Source: an uncultured Clostridia bacterium (GTDB lineage Bacteria; Bacillota; Clostridia; Christensenellales; Borkfalkiaceae). From it: a stretch of DNA of 14,938 bases. The stretch covers positions 1-14,938 of the forward strand of contig CANREK010000006.1 of NCBI GenBank assembly GCA_947629605.1. Reading direction: 5' to 3'. The position numbers and the translations under genes are program-made. Below are positions 1 to 5,962 of the stretch, piece by piece; the stretch's first letter is position 1; each line of letters begins with the position of its first letter. The notes beneath the pieces were generated by a model. The model made no database searches and had not been told where the DNA came from. It saw nothing but the letters and a program-made list of their open reading frames with translations.

Positions 1-51
1 GCTCGTGCCGCCCTTAGACGTGAATAGAATGCGGGCGGGGCAGGATGACGC
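1..51 (-). repeat. Half of a fold-back element, inverted relative to the right edge
   Basis: The reverse complement of this segment matches 14742-14792 at 50 of 51 positions. It contains the inner arm CTCGTGCCGCCCTT (2-15) and the outer arm GCGGGCGGGGCA (31-42), which are the two arm sequences of the complete fold-back element at 14751-14937. The rest of this copy would lie to the left of the window. A further 14-base match (14721-14734 against the complement of 58-71) extends the similarity after a short diverged stretch. No coding potential is apparent. Confidence 0.8.
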
Positions 52-73
52 ATTTGTACGGTGCCGTAGAAAC

Positions 74-144
74 GTGCGGCGAGATGCTTCGGACTTACTC
101 TTGTAGACTGCGTTCATGCTCTTCTGCTCAGCATGACGCCGCAC
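74..144 (-). repeat. 71-bp inverted-repeat unit, copy 1
   Basis: The unit is bounded by perfect 8-bp inverted ends GTGCGGCG/CGCCGCAC. Its reverse complement aligns without gaps to 2997-3067 and 5627-5697, all three being exactly 71 bp. Here it stands alone, without the inverted partner half that follows the other two copies. It lies beyond the terminator of rny. The stretch 145-180 to its right shows nothing recognisable. Confidence 0.85.
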
Positions 145-213
145 GCAACGGATTCCGTATCATGATTCCCCCGCCATAATTTTGCATTTTTCATTTTTCA
201 TTTTTAATTTTGC

Positions 214-241
214 AAAAAATCTCCCTTGCGGGAGATTTTTT
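214..241 (-). terminator. Intrinsic terminator of rny
   Basis: A perfect stem is formed by AAAAAATCTCCC and GGGAGATTTTTT around a 4-base loop. Read leftwards it ends in a run of six T and begins 23 bp after the rny stop codon. The A and T runs on both sides make it potentially active in both directions. Confidence 0.9.
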
Positions 242-264
242 GATACTTATGTGCCGATTTGCGT

Positions 265-1881
265 TTATTTTGCGTATTCGACGCTGCGGAATTCGCGGAT
301 GACGTTGACCTTGATCTGCCCCGGGAATTCGAGCTCGGACTCGATCTTCTTGGCGATGTCCTTGGCGAGGAAACTTGCCTGCGTGTCGTCGACCTGTTCG
401 GGCTTTACGATGATACGGACTTCTCTGCCCGCCTGTATCGCATAGCACTTGTCGACACCCTTGAAACTTGCGCCGATCTCTTCGAGCTTTTCGAGGCGCT
501 TTACATACCCCGCGCCCGTCTCGCGTCTTGCGCCCGGGCGGGAGCCCGAGATGCCGTCCGCCGCCTGTACGAGAACGGCTTCCATCGTCTTGGGTTCCAC
601 GTCGCCGTGGTGCGCCATGATGGCGTTGACGATCATCGCATTTTCCTTATACTTTTTGGCGATGTCGGCGCCGAGCTGGATATGGGTGCCCTCCTGCTCG
701 TGGTCGACGGCCTTGCCGATGTCGTGGAGAAGTCCCGCGCGCTTTGCAAAGTTGACGTCGAGCCCGAGTTCCTGCGCCATGAGGCCCGCAAGCTGTGCGA
801 CCTCGATGGAGTGGCGGTAGACGTTCTGCCCATAGCTCGTTCTGAATTTGAGGCGGCCGATGAGCTTGATGATCTCGGGATGGAGCCCGAAGATGCCGAC
901 TTCGAACATCGCATTTTCGCCCGCCGCCTTGATCTGCTGATCGAGGTCCTTTTGGACCTTTTCGACCGTCTCTTCGATGCGGGCGGGGTGGATACGGCCG
1001 TCCTGAATGAGTTTTTCGAGGGTGATGCGGGCGACCTCGCGGCGAACGGGGTCGAATCCCGAGAGAATGACGACTTCGGGCGTATCGTCGATGATGAGCT
1101 CGATGCCCGTGGCGTTCTCGATGGCGCGGATGTTCCTGCCCTCGCGGCCGATGATGCGGGCCTTCATGTCGTCGTTGGGCAGAGGCACGACGGAGACGGT
1201 GGTCTCCGAGGCGTGGTCGGAAGCACAGCGCTGGATGGCGAGGGTGATGATGTTCTTGGCGTTCATGTCCGCCTCGTCTTTTGCCTGCTGTTCGAGGTTC
1301 CTGACCTGCACGGCGAGATCGTGTCTGGTCTCGTCGAGGATCTCGTCGGTGAGTTGCTTTTTGGCCTCTTCCTTGGTGAGCTGGGCTACCTTTTCGAGCT
1401 CTTCGAGCATGAGTTCATGCTGGCGGGAGAGCTGTTCCTCGATCTTTTGGATCTCTTCGTTTTTCTTTGTCCAATTGTTCTTTTGCGCTTCAAGGGACTG
1501 CTCCTTGCGGGAGATCTCGTTCTCCCTCTTTTCGAGCGAATCCTCTTGACGGTTGAGACGGTCCTCGACGCGCTTTTGCTCGGCGCGTTTCTCCTTCATC
1601 TCCTGTTCGAATTCGTTTCTTCTTCTCAGATCCTGTTCCTTTGCCTCTAAAATTGCTTCCTTTTTGCGCTGCTTGATTTCGATATCTGCCTTTTGCAGCA
1701 TTTCCTCGACCTGCTTTTCGGTCGCATCGAGTTTTTGTTCCGATCTCTTTTGGGAAACCTTTTTGAGTACCTGCCATGTGACGACGACGGCGATCCCCGC
1801 GCCGATCACAAGGGCTGCAATGATGAGCCCGACCCAACCGCCGGTGCCCATCGCAAGGAGCAGGCTGCCATAGTTTGCCAT
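265..1881 (-). CDS. rny: Ribonuclease Y (membrane-anchored endoribonuclease)
   Basis: RNase Y is the membrane-tethered endoribonuclease that starts mRNA decay in many Bacillota and is a core partner of their RNA degradation complex. The 538-residue protein is close to the family's usual ~520. In order: a hydrophobic anchor (about 14-36); a long charged coiled coil rich in Lys, Glu and Gln (about 42-210); a KH RNA-binding domain with the IIGREGRN motif at 243-250; and an HD phosphohydrolase domain with H357 and the metal-binding pair H386-D387 in LLHDIGK, followed by AHHGD near 423-427. The ATG start is supported by a strong AGAGGAGG-type site (about 1889-1897), and the N-terminus runs straight into the anchor. 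It is monocistronic, with its own promoter and terminator. A 463-residue open frame on the opposite strand is a shadow. Identification is very secure. Confidence 0.97.
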   Translation of the reverse strand: MANYGSLLLAMGTGGWVGLIIAALVIGAGIAVVVTWQVLKKVSQKRSEQKLDATEKQVEEMLQKADIEIKQRKKEAILEAKEQDLRRRNEFEQEMKEKRAEQKRVEDRLNRQEDSLEKRENEISRKEQSLEAQKNNWTKKNEEIQKIEEQLSRQHELMLEELEKVAQLTKEEAKKQLTDEILDETRHDLAVQVRNLEQQAKDEADMNAKNIITLAIQRCASDHASETTVSVVPLPNDDMKARIIGREGRNIRAIENATGIELIIDDTPEVVILSGFDPVRREVARITLEKLIQDGRIHPARIEETVEKVQKDLDQQIKAAGENAMFEVGIFGLHPEIIKLIGRLKFRTSYGQNVYRHSIEVAQLAGLMAQELGLDVNFAKRAGLLHDIGKAVDHEQEGTHIQLGADIAKKYKENAMIVNAIMAHHGDVEPKTMEAVLVQAADGISGSRPGARRETGAGYVKRLEKLEEIGASFKGVDKCYAIQAGREVRIIVKPEQVDDTQASFLAKDIAKKIESELEFPGQIKVNVIREFRSVEYAK

Positions 1882-1964
1882 AATGACTGCCTCCTCTAAG
1901 TGATTTTTGACGTATATCCTTGACTGTTCTCTAAAAAAGGACAGATTTGGGCATTGTCATTATG

Positions 1965-1993
1965 ATTATACAAGATTTTGCCCCTTTTGTCAA
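1965..1993 (-). promoter_or_regulatory. Sigma-A promoter of rny
   Basis: On the minus strand TTGACA (1988-1993) and TATAAT (1965-1970) are both perfect consensus boxes separated by 17 bp. Transcription would start near 1958, giving a leader of about 77 nt before the ATG at 1881, with the ribosome binding site at 1889-1897. Confidence 0.88.
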
Positions 1994-2058
1994 CGGGATT
2001 ATGCAAAATTGCGCTCTTTTTCGAAAATAATTTTCATGTGCGGCGGGAGAATAGGAAT

Positions 2059-2094
2059 GCGGCGGCGGGGCGCAGGAATGCGCCCCGCCGCCGC
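2059..2094. repeat. 16-bp perfect GC hairpin between doc and rny
   Basis: Bases 2059-2074 pair perfectly with 2079-2094 around a 4-base loop. There is no T run on either side, so it is not a classical intrinsic terminator, though it could still block readthrough from phd-doc into rny 28-63 bp after the doc stop. The core GCGGCGGGGC recurs in a second hairpin at 5833-5855, so it may belong to a dispersed repeat family. Confidence 0.6.
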
Positions 2095-2121
2095 GTCCCT
2101 CTTCATGGAGGCGGGTAGCCG

Positions 2122-2499
2122 TTAAATCTCGTGCGTTTTGACCCAAGCGAGAAGCTCCTCGTACTTCATCTCGCTCTTTGCGAGGGAGAGCCCGAGATCT
2201 ACAAGTTCCTCATCGGTCGCCTCCAAAGTGATGCCGTTGACTTCGAGGAAGGTCAAAAGCACATACACGCCGATGCGCTTGTTTCCGTCCACAAAGGCGT
2301 GGTTGGACACGAGGCCGACGCACAGCCTTGCCGCCTTTTCTTCCTTTGTCGGGAAAAGCTCTTTCCCGTCGAACGTGGCATAGGGCGCTTCGAGCGCCGA
2401 TTCCAGCAGTCCCTCATCGCGGATGCCGCCCTCGCCGCCCGTCTCTTCGATGAGCAGACGGTGCAGGAGCATCACTTTTTCTTTGCCGAATTTGATCAT
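2122..2499 (-). CDS. doc: Doc-family toxin (Fic-fold kinase, death-on-curing type)
   Basis: Doc toxins have the Fic fold but act as kinases: the phage P1 protein phosphorylates EF-Tu and stops translation. The 125-residue product has the family's usual length. Its central motif HAFVDGNKR (67-75) matches the Doc form HxFx(D/E)xNKR, with Lys where AMP-transferring Fic proteins have Gly in HPFxxGNGR. This favours phosphorylation over AMPylation, by inference from the family. The N-terminal part (about 9-45, LLHRLLIEETGG then GIRDEGLLESAL) is also typical of Doc. The ATG overlaps the stop of the antitoxin gene in ATGA, and a GAGGAG site lies inside the end of that gene, so translation is probably coupled. 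The motif is intact, so the toxin looks functional. No strong T-tailed terminator follows it. Confidence 0.92.
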   Translation of the reverse strand: MIKFGKEKVMLLHRLLIEETGGEGGIRDEGLLESALEAPYATFDGKELFPTKEEKAARLCVGLVSNHAFVDGNKRIGVYVLLTFLEVNGITLEATDEELVDLGLSLAKSEMKYEELLAWVKTHEI

Positions 2500-2738
2500 T
2501 TCGCAAGCTCCTCAAACGCCTTGCGGTGCTTCTCCAAAATACGCCCCGCCACCACGTCGATCTTTTCGTCATCCGTAAGGTCGATGGCGGGATTGTCTTT
2601 GAGGCTCACGAGCATATAGTGCGGCTTGTTGTTCTTGAAAATGACGACGCTGCCCTCTCTGTCGGCGATCCGCGCCGCGCGGGAGAAGTTTTGATTGGCT
2701 TCCGTGATGGAAAGAACTTGACTTGTATCGATCAACAT
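2496..2738 (-). CDS. phd: Phd/YefM-family antitoxin
   Basis: Antitoxin partner of the downstream Doc toxin. Members of the family bind their own promoter through the N-terminal domain and wrap the toxin with a C-terminal tail. This 80-residue protein has the typical N-terminal pattern (ITEANQNFSRAARIADREGSVVIFKNNKPHYMLVS, residues about 11-45, shown in pieces: the core is NFSRAARIADREG then NNKPHYMLV). The C-terminal part is charged and probably helical (RILEKHRKAFEEL). The order antitoxin-then-toxin with a 4-bp overlap is standard. The ATG at 2736-2738 has a GAGGTGA site 4 nt upstream (2743-2749). The pair probably represses its own promoter, as is known for phd-doc. Confidence 0.93.
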   Translation of the reverse strand: MLIDTSQVLSITEANQNFSRAARIADREGSVVIFKNNKPHYMLVSLKDNPAIDLTDDEKIDVVAGRILEKHRKAFEELAK

Positions 2739-2755
2739 AGAATCACCTCATCTAT

Positions 2756-2784
2756 ATTATACCCGAATTATAGCTAAAAATCAA
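2756..2784 (-). promoter_or_regulatory. Promoter of phd-doc
   Basis: On the minus strand TTGATT (2779-2784) and TATAAT (2756-2761) are 17 bp apart. A second TATAAT-like copy lies 11 bp away inside the spacer (about 2767-2772), and the region is bounded by CTATA/TATAG arms. This could form an autoregulatory operator for the antitoxin, but that part is weak inference. The leader is about 11 nt, just enough for the ribosome binding site. Confidence 0.75.
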
Positions 2785-2805
2785 CCTATTTTTATAAATT
2801 TTAAG

Positions 2806-2831
2806 AAAAAAGGACTTCTTTCATGAAGTCC
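2806..2831 (-). terminator. Intrinsic terminator upstream of phd, probably ending the der-plsY transcript
   Basis: Leftward reading gives GGACTTC (2825-2831 strand-reversed) pairing with GAAGTCC (2812-2818), a 6-base loop, then six T (2806-2811). It is the first clear T-tailed hairpin after the plsY stop at 3198, about 370 bp away, so the der-plsY mRNA would carry the repeat island as its 3' untranslated region. It also shields the phd-doc promoter from readthrough. Confidence 0.7.
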
Positions 2832-2873
2832 GTAGGTTTCATGGGATGCTATGCGTTCGGTATGAGCGGCGGG
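2829..2873 (+). repeat. Short dispersed repeat, copy 1
   Basis: The segment starts TCCGTAGGTTT, continues with TGGGATGCT and ends GAGCGGCGGG. The same order of blocks occurs at 5792-5840. Its first bases also form part of the neighbouring terminator stem. Confidence 0.6.
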
Positions 2874-2888
2874 ACACAGTTGGGAATG

Positions 2889-2996
2889 ACACCCCCTCAG
2901 TCACCTACGGTGACAGCTCCCCCTCAAGGGGGCGCCAAGGGTTCCCTCTTGCCCACCCCTCGAGGGGTGGGTGTCACGCAGTGACGGAAGGGGTGT
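2889..2996 (+). repeat. Inverted-repeat element family A, copy 1 (complete)
   Basis: A 108-bp element with imperfect inverted ends, ACACCCCCTCAGTC on the left and GACGGAAGGGGTGT on the right. Inside are stacked hairpins: GTCACC/GGTGAC, CCCCCT/AGGGGG, CCCACCCCT/AGGGGTGGG and GTCAC/GTGAC. It is preceded by GAATG like every other copy. It does not code and looks like a non-autonomous, MITE- or REP-like element. Confidence 0.8.
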
Positions 2997-3150
2997 GTGC
3001 GGCGTCATGCTGAGCAGTGGAGCATGAACGCAGTCTACGGAAGTGTGTCCGAAGCATCTCGCCGCACAACAGTCCGTATTCGCCCCGCGAGATTCTTCGG
3101 GTCAAGCCTCATACTCTTTACAACCGACGCCGCTCAGAATGACGCGGGGC
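2997..3150 (+). repeat. 71-bp unit copy 2 with inverted partner half
   Basis: The 71-bp unit (2997-3067, ends GTGCGGCG/CGCCGCAC) directly abuts the family A element. It is followed by an inverted, diverged half: GCGTCATGCTGAGC (3002-3015) is matched in reverse by GCTCAGAATGACGC (3132-3145), and CCGAAGCATCTCGC (3049-3062) by GCGAGATTCTTCGG (3087-3100), each with one mismatch. The whole could fold into one long cruciform. It lies in the 3' region of plsY. Confidence 0.8.
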
Positions 3151-3173
3151 GGGACAGAATGACGCGGGACCGC

Positions 3174-3192
3174 AATTTTTAATTTTTAATTC
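3174..3192. repeat. AT-rich boundary tract after plsY
   Basis: A tract of repeated AATTTTT blocks sits between the GC-rich repeat island and the plsY stop codon. Similar tracts built from TTTTTCATTTTTAATT lie at 185-210, 5357-5388 and 5881-5898, always at the junction between a repeat island and a gene. Confidence 0.6.
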
Positions 3193-3197
3193 AATCC

Positions 3198-3938
3198 TCA
3201 CATTTCTTTCATGCCGCGTTTGCCGTGGGAGAGTTTGCGGACCGAGGTCCTGTGCTCTTCGCCCGCGAAGAGGCGGACAAGGTTCTTTCGGTGCGCCGTC
3301 CATGTGAGCACATTCAACGCCAAAAGCATCATAAAGCACATCACGGTCCAAACGTTCAAAAGTTCTGCCTCATAGCGGATGGCAAAGACGACACCCTGCC
3401 AGATGGACATGACCGCCACGCCGAGGAGGGATCCCATCGAGCCCCATTCGGTGAGGGCGATAAAGCCGACGATGCCAAAGAGCAGCACGACGAGGCAGAT
3501 GAGGATGTTCCACGGGTCCTCGCAGGAGAGGCAGAACCAAAAGAGTCCCAAGGTCGAGGCGATGCCCTTCCCCCCCTTGAACTTCATCGTCACGGGGAAG
3601 ATGTGCCCGATGACGACAAACACGCCGCAAAAGTAGCGGGTGAAGTCGGAGATGACGACATGCGTCCCCGCAAACCAGCAGTGGCGGAAGATGAAAAAGC
3701 TGATGAGGGCGGGCACTCCCCCCTTGCAGGCGTCGAGGAGGAAATTGATGAGCCCCACTTTGAGCCCGAACTCGCGGGAGATGTTCATCGTCCCGGGGTT
3801 GCCCGAGCCGATCTTGCGCACATCCTTCTTTTTGAGCTTTGCGATGATGACGGCAAAGTTGAAACAGCCGACAAGATAGGAGACGACCGCCATCAACAGA
3901 AACCAATACCAAAGCTGAGAAAAGGCCAATTCTCTCAT
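3198..3938 (-). CDS. plsY: Acyl-phosphate:glycerol-3-phosphate acyltransferase PlsY
   Basis: PlsY is a membrane enzyme that transfers the acyl group from acyl-phosphate (made by PlsX) to glycerol-3-phosphate, the first committed step of phospholipid synthesis. All three family motifs are present: motif 1 GSGNPGTMN (44-52; the usual form is GSGNxGATN), motif 2 GHIFPV followed by KFKGGKG (111-125), and motif 3 HRKNLVRLFAGEEHR (216-230). Several hydrophobic segments fit the multi-pass topology. At 246 residues it is longer than the common 190-215, with extra residues in the loops before motif 2 and after motif 3. The ATG overlaps the der stop by 4 bp and has a GGAG site inside the end of der, so the two are translationally coupled. 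The gene gpsA, a frequent third member of this cluster, is absent. Confidence 0.95.
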   Translation of the reverse strand: MRELAFSQLWYWFLLMAVVSYLVGCFNFAVIIAKLKKKDVRKIGSGNPGTMNISREFGLKVGLINFLLDACKGGVPALISFFIFRHCWFAGTHVVISDFTRYFCGVFVVIGHIFPVTMKFKGGKGIASTLGLFWFCLSCEDPWNILICLVVLLFGIVGFIALTEWGSMGSLLGVAVMSIWQGVVFAIRYEAELLNVWTVMCFMMLLALNVLTWTAHRKNLVRLFAGEEHRTSVRKLSHGKRGMKEM

Positions 3939-5245
3939 TCTTTCTCCTTTTTGCTCCGCACCTGTATGCGGATGGGCGTGCCCGAAAAGTCGTAGGCGCC
4001 GCGGATGACGTTTTCAAGATACCGCTCGTACGAAAAGTGCAAGAGCGTTTCATCGTTGACTTGCAGCACGAAGAGGGGCGGATTTGTGGCGACCTGTGAG
4101 CTGTAAAAGAGCTTCATGCGCTTGCCTTGGTAGCTCGGCGGTTCGCTGACGCGGACCGCATCGATGAGGAGGTCGTTGAGCGCCCCCGTCGGCACGCGGA
4201 AGGAGGCATGCGCGTAGACCTCTTCGGCAAGGGCAAGCGTCTTTTCGGCCCGCTGGCCCGTCTTGGCGGAGATGTAGACGGACTTGAAATAGTCCATGAA
4301 TTTGAGGTCCTGTTTGAGTTTTTCCTCAAATTTTTCCATCGTGTGGGTGTCCTTTTCGACGAGATCCCACTTGTTCATGACGATGACGGAGGGTTTGCCC
4401 TCATCGTGCACCATGCCGATGATCTTGACGTCCTGCTCGGTGAGGCCCTCGACGGAATCGACGACGAGGAGCACGACGTCCGCCCGCTTGATGGCGTCAA
4501 AGGCGCGGAGCACGGAATAGTACTCTACATTGTCCTCGACGGAGCGCTTCCTGCGGATGCCCGCCGTATCGATGATGGTGTAATTTTTGCCGCCGCGGGT
4601 GAAGCGGGTATCCACGGCGTCGCGGGTGGTCCCTGCGATGTCGGTGACGATGGCCCGCTCCTCGCCGAGGAGCTTGTTGACGAGCGAGCTCTTGCCCGCG
4701 TTGGGCTTGCCGACGACGGCGATTTTGAGGGAATCGTCGGCTTCCACTTCCCCTTTCGGGAAGTATTCCACGGCGCGGTCGAGCACGTCGCCGATGCCCT
4801 GCGAATGCTCTGAGGACACGCCGAAGGGCTCCCCGAGACCGAGCGCATAGAACTCGAAGAGTTTCTCGGGAGAGTATTCGTCGACCTTGTTGACGACCAA
4901 AATGACGGGCTTTTTGCTCTTTCGGAGATAGTCGGCGACGTCCTCGTCGGAGGGGTTGAGCCCCTCTCTCGCATCGGTAAAGAAGAGGATGACGTCGGCG
5001 GTCTCCACGGCGAGCTGTGCTTGCAGGGCGATCTGCTTCCACATGATGTCCTCGCTTTTGAGCTCAATGCCGCCCGTGTCGATGAGCGTGAAGGGTCTGC
5101 CGCGCCACTCGCACGAGGCCGTGATTCGATCGCGCGTGACGCCGGGGCGATTCTCTGTGATGGCGATCTTTCTGCCCGCCACCTTATTGAAAAAGGTACT
5201 TTTCCCCACATTGGGGCGGCCCACGATTGCAATTACGGGTTCCAT
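3935..5245 (-). CDS. der: Ribosome-assembly GTPase Der (EngA)
   Basis: Der has two tandem GTPase domains and is needed for maturation of the large ribosomal subunit. The 436-residue length is standard. First G domain: GRPNVGKS (9-16), DTGG (56-59), NKVD (119-122). Second G domain: GKPNAGKS (179-186), DTAG (226-229), NKWD (291-294). A KH-like domain fills about 345-436. The C-terminus is basic and acidic (RSKKEKE). The ATG is well placed because the G1 motif begins at residue 9, as in other Der proteins, and no earlier start is available. The gene heads a two-gene operon with plsY. A promoter ends only 7 nt before the ATG and no properly spaced Shine-Dalgarno site is seen, so the mRNA may be leaderless. 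Confidence 0.97.
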   Translation of the reverse strand: MEPVIAIVGRPNVGKSTFFNKVAGRKIAITENRPGVTRDRITASCEWRGRPFTLIDTGGIELKSEDIMWKQIALQAQLAVETADVILFFTDAREGLNPSDEDVADYLRKSKKPVILVVNKVDEYSPEKLFEFYALGLGEPFGVSSEHSQGIGDVLDRAVEYFPKGEVEADDSLKIAVVGKPNAGKSSLVNKLLGEERAIVTDIAGTTRDAVDTRFTRGGKNYTIIDTAGIRRKRSVEDNVEYYSVLRAFDAIKRADVVLLVVDSVEGLTEQDVKIIGMVHDEGKPSVIVMNKWDLVEKDTHTMEKFEEKLKQDLKFMDYFKSVYISAKTGQRAEKTLALAEEVYAHASFRVPTGALNDLLIDAVRVSEPPSYQGKRMKLFYSSQVATNPPLFVLQVNDETLLHFSYERYLENVIRGAYDFSGTPIRIQVRSKKEKE

Positions 5246-5252
5246 ACACCCT

Positions 5253-5281
5253 ATTATAGAGAACTTTCTCCGATTTGTAAA
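5253..5281 (-). promoter_or_regulatory. Promoter of der-plsY, apparently leaderless
   Basis: On the minus strand TTTACA (5276-5281) and TATAAT (5253-5258) are exactly 17 bp apart. Only seven bases (AGGGTGT) separate the -10 box from the der ATG, so the expected start of transcription falls at or within a base or two of the A of the start codon. The AGGG is too close to the ATG to act as a ribosome binding site. Confidence 0.72.
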
Positions 5282-5356
5282 GGATTTTCGGGCGACTGCT
5301 AACGCAAAAAATGCGGAGCAGGGGCGGCCGCGCAGCGCAGCCGCTCATTCTGAGGG

Positions 5357-5388
5357 AATTAAAAATTAAAAATGAAAAATTAAAAATT
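5357..5388. repeat. AT-rich boundary tract upstream of der
   Basis: A run of alternating AATTAAAAA/TGAAAAAT blocks is the complement of the TTTTTCATTTTTAATT tracts at 185-210 and 5881-5898. It marks the edge of the repeat island upstream of der. The stretch between it and the der promoter (5282-5356) is GC-rich and shows nothing recognisable. Confidence 0.6.
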
Positions 5389-5408
5389 GTGGTAGAGAAA
5401 TTAGAATG

Positions 5409-5626
5409 ACACCCCCTCAGTCTCGCTCCGCTCGACAGCTCCCCCTCAAGGGGGCGCCAAGGTTCTCTTGCCCACCCCTCGAGGGAAGAATTTTGCATTC
5501 TGCTAAGAGTTGATAACTCTTAGCGCAAAATTCTTATAGCATTTGCCCATATGTAAAGGGCAAATGCCGACCAAGCACGGGGCTCCACCCGTGCGCGAGG
5601 GTGCCCCGTAGGGGCGGAAGGGGTGT
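5409..5626 (+). repeat. Family A element, copy 2, interrupted by nested repeats
   Basis: The left part (5409-5485) matches the other family A copies, and the right end (GGCGGAAGGGGTGT, ending 5626) also matches, but the middle is replaced by about 125 bp of other hairpin modules (5486-5610). The total is 218 bp against 108-111 bp for intact copies. The arrangement suggests later insertion of one or more elements into an existing copy. Confidence 0.75.
5486..5594. repeat. Three successive hairpins nested inside a family A element
   Basis: First hairpin: arms AAGAATTTTGC (5486-5496) and GCAAAATTCTT (5525-5535) enclose an inner stem CTAAGAGTT/AACTCTTAG (5503-5511/5515-5523). Second: GCATTTGCCC (5539-5548) pairs with GGGCAAATGC (5558-5567). 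Third: GCACGGG (5575-5581) pairs with CCCGTGC (5588-5594). All stems are perfect. No coding or terminator function is apparent. Confidence 0.8.
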
Positions 5627-5783
5627 GTGCGGCGTCATGCTGAGCGGCGGAAAAGGAACGCAGTCTACGGAAGCATGTCCGAAGCATCTCGCCGCACAGT
5701 AGTCCATATTCGCCCCGCGAGATTCTTCGGGTCAGGTCATCGAACTCCGTACAACCCGCGACGCTCAGAATGACGCGGGGCGG
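5627..5783 (+). repeat. 71-bp unit copy 3 with inverted partner half
   Basis: The 71-bp unit occupies 5627-5697 and is followed by the inverted half: GCGTCATGCTGAGC (5632-5645) is matched in reverse at 5763-5776, and CCGAAGCATCTCGC (5679-5692) at 5717-5730. As in copy 2 it directly abuts the right end of a family A element, so the two elements travel as a composite. Confidence 0.8.
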
Positions 5784-5791
5784 CAATTGCT

Positions 5792-5855
5792 TCCGTAGGT
5801 TTGCTGGGATGCTTCACGTACGTTCAGCATGAGCGGCGGGGCGATGCCCCGCCGC
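5792..5855 (+). repeat. Short dispersed repeat copy 2 with GC hairpin
   Basis: Bases 5792-5840 repeat the block order of 2829-2873 (TCCGTAGGTTT to GAGCGGCGGG). Its end runs into a perfect 10-bp hairpin, GCGGCGGGGC (5833-5842) with GCCCCGCCGC (5846-5855), whose stem core also occurs in the hairpin at 2059-2094. Confidence 0.65.
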
Positions 5856-5880
5856 GTCATTCTCAATCATGCCCCGCCAC

Positions 5881-5898
5881 AATTTTTCATTTTTAATT
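5881..5898. repeat. AT-rich boundary tract after the GH127 gene
   Basis: The tract AATTTTTCATTTTTAATT separates the repeat island from the terminator of the arabinofuranosidase gene. It is the same motif as at 185-210 and the complement of part of 5357-5388. Confidence 0.6.
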
Positions 5899-5906
5899 CC
5901 ACTGAA

Positions 5907-5935
5907 AAGCGGCGCACCGAGACGGTGCGCCGCTT
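5907..5935 (-). terminator. Probable intrinsic terminator of the GH127 gene
   Basis: A perfect 12-bp stem AAGCGGCGCACC/GGTGCGCCGCTT with a 5-base loop begins 27 bp after the stop codon at 5963. Read leftwards it ends in only four T, so it is strong in stem but short in tail. Confidence 0.75.
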
Positions 5936-5962
5936 CCTTCCCCCCCTATCGCTCAGGCGCAA

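Noticed and set aside
259..1650. 463-residue open frame on the plus strand opposite rny
   Set aside because: It is an antisense shadow of a certain RNase Y gene, running through its terminator.
5520..5786. 88-residue open frame in the repeat island
   Set aside because: It consists wholly of family A and 71-bp repeat sequence read through; no ribosome binding site or domain is present.
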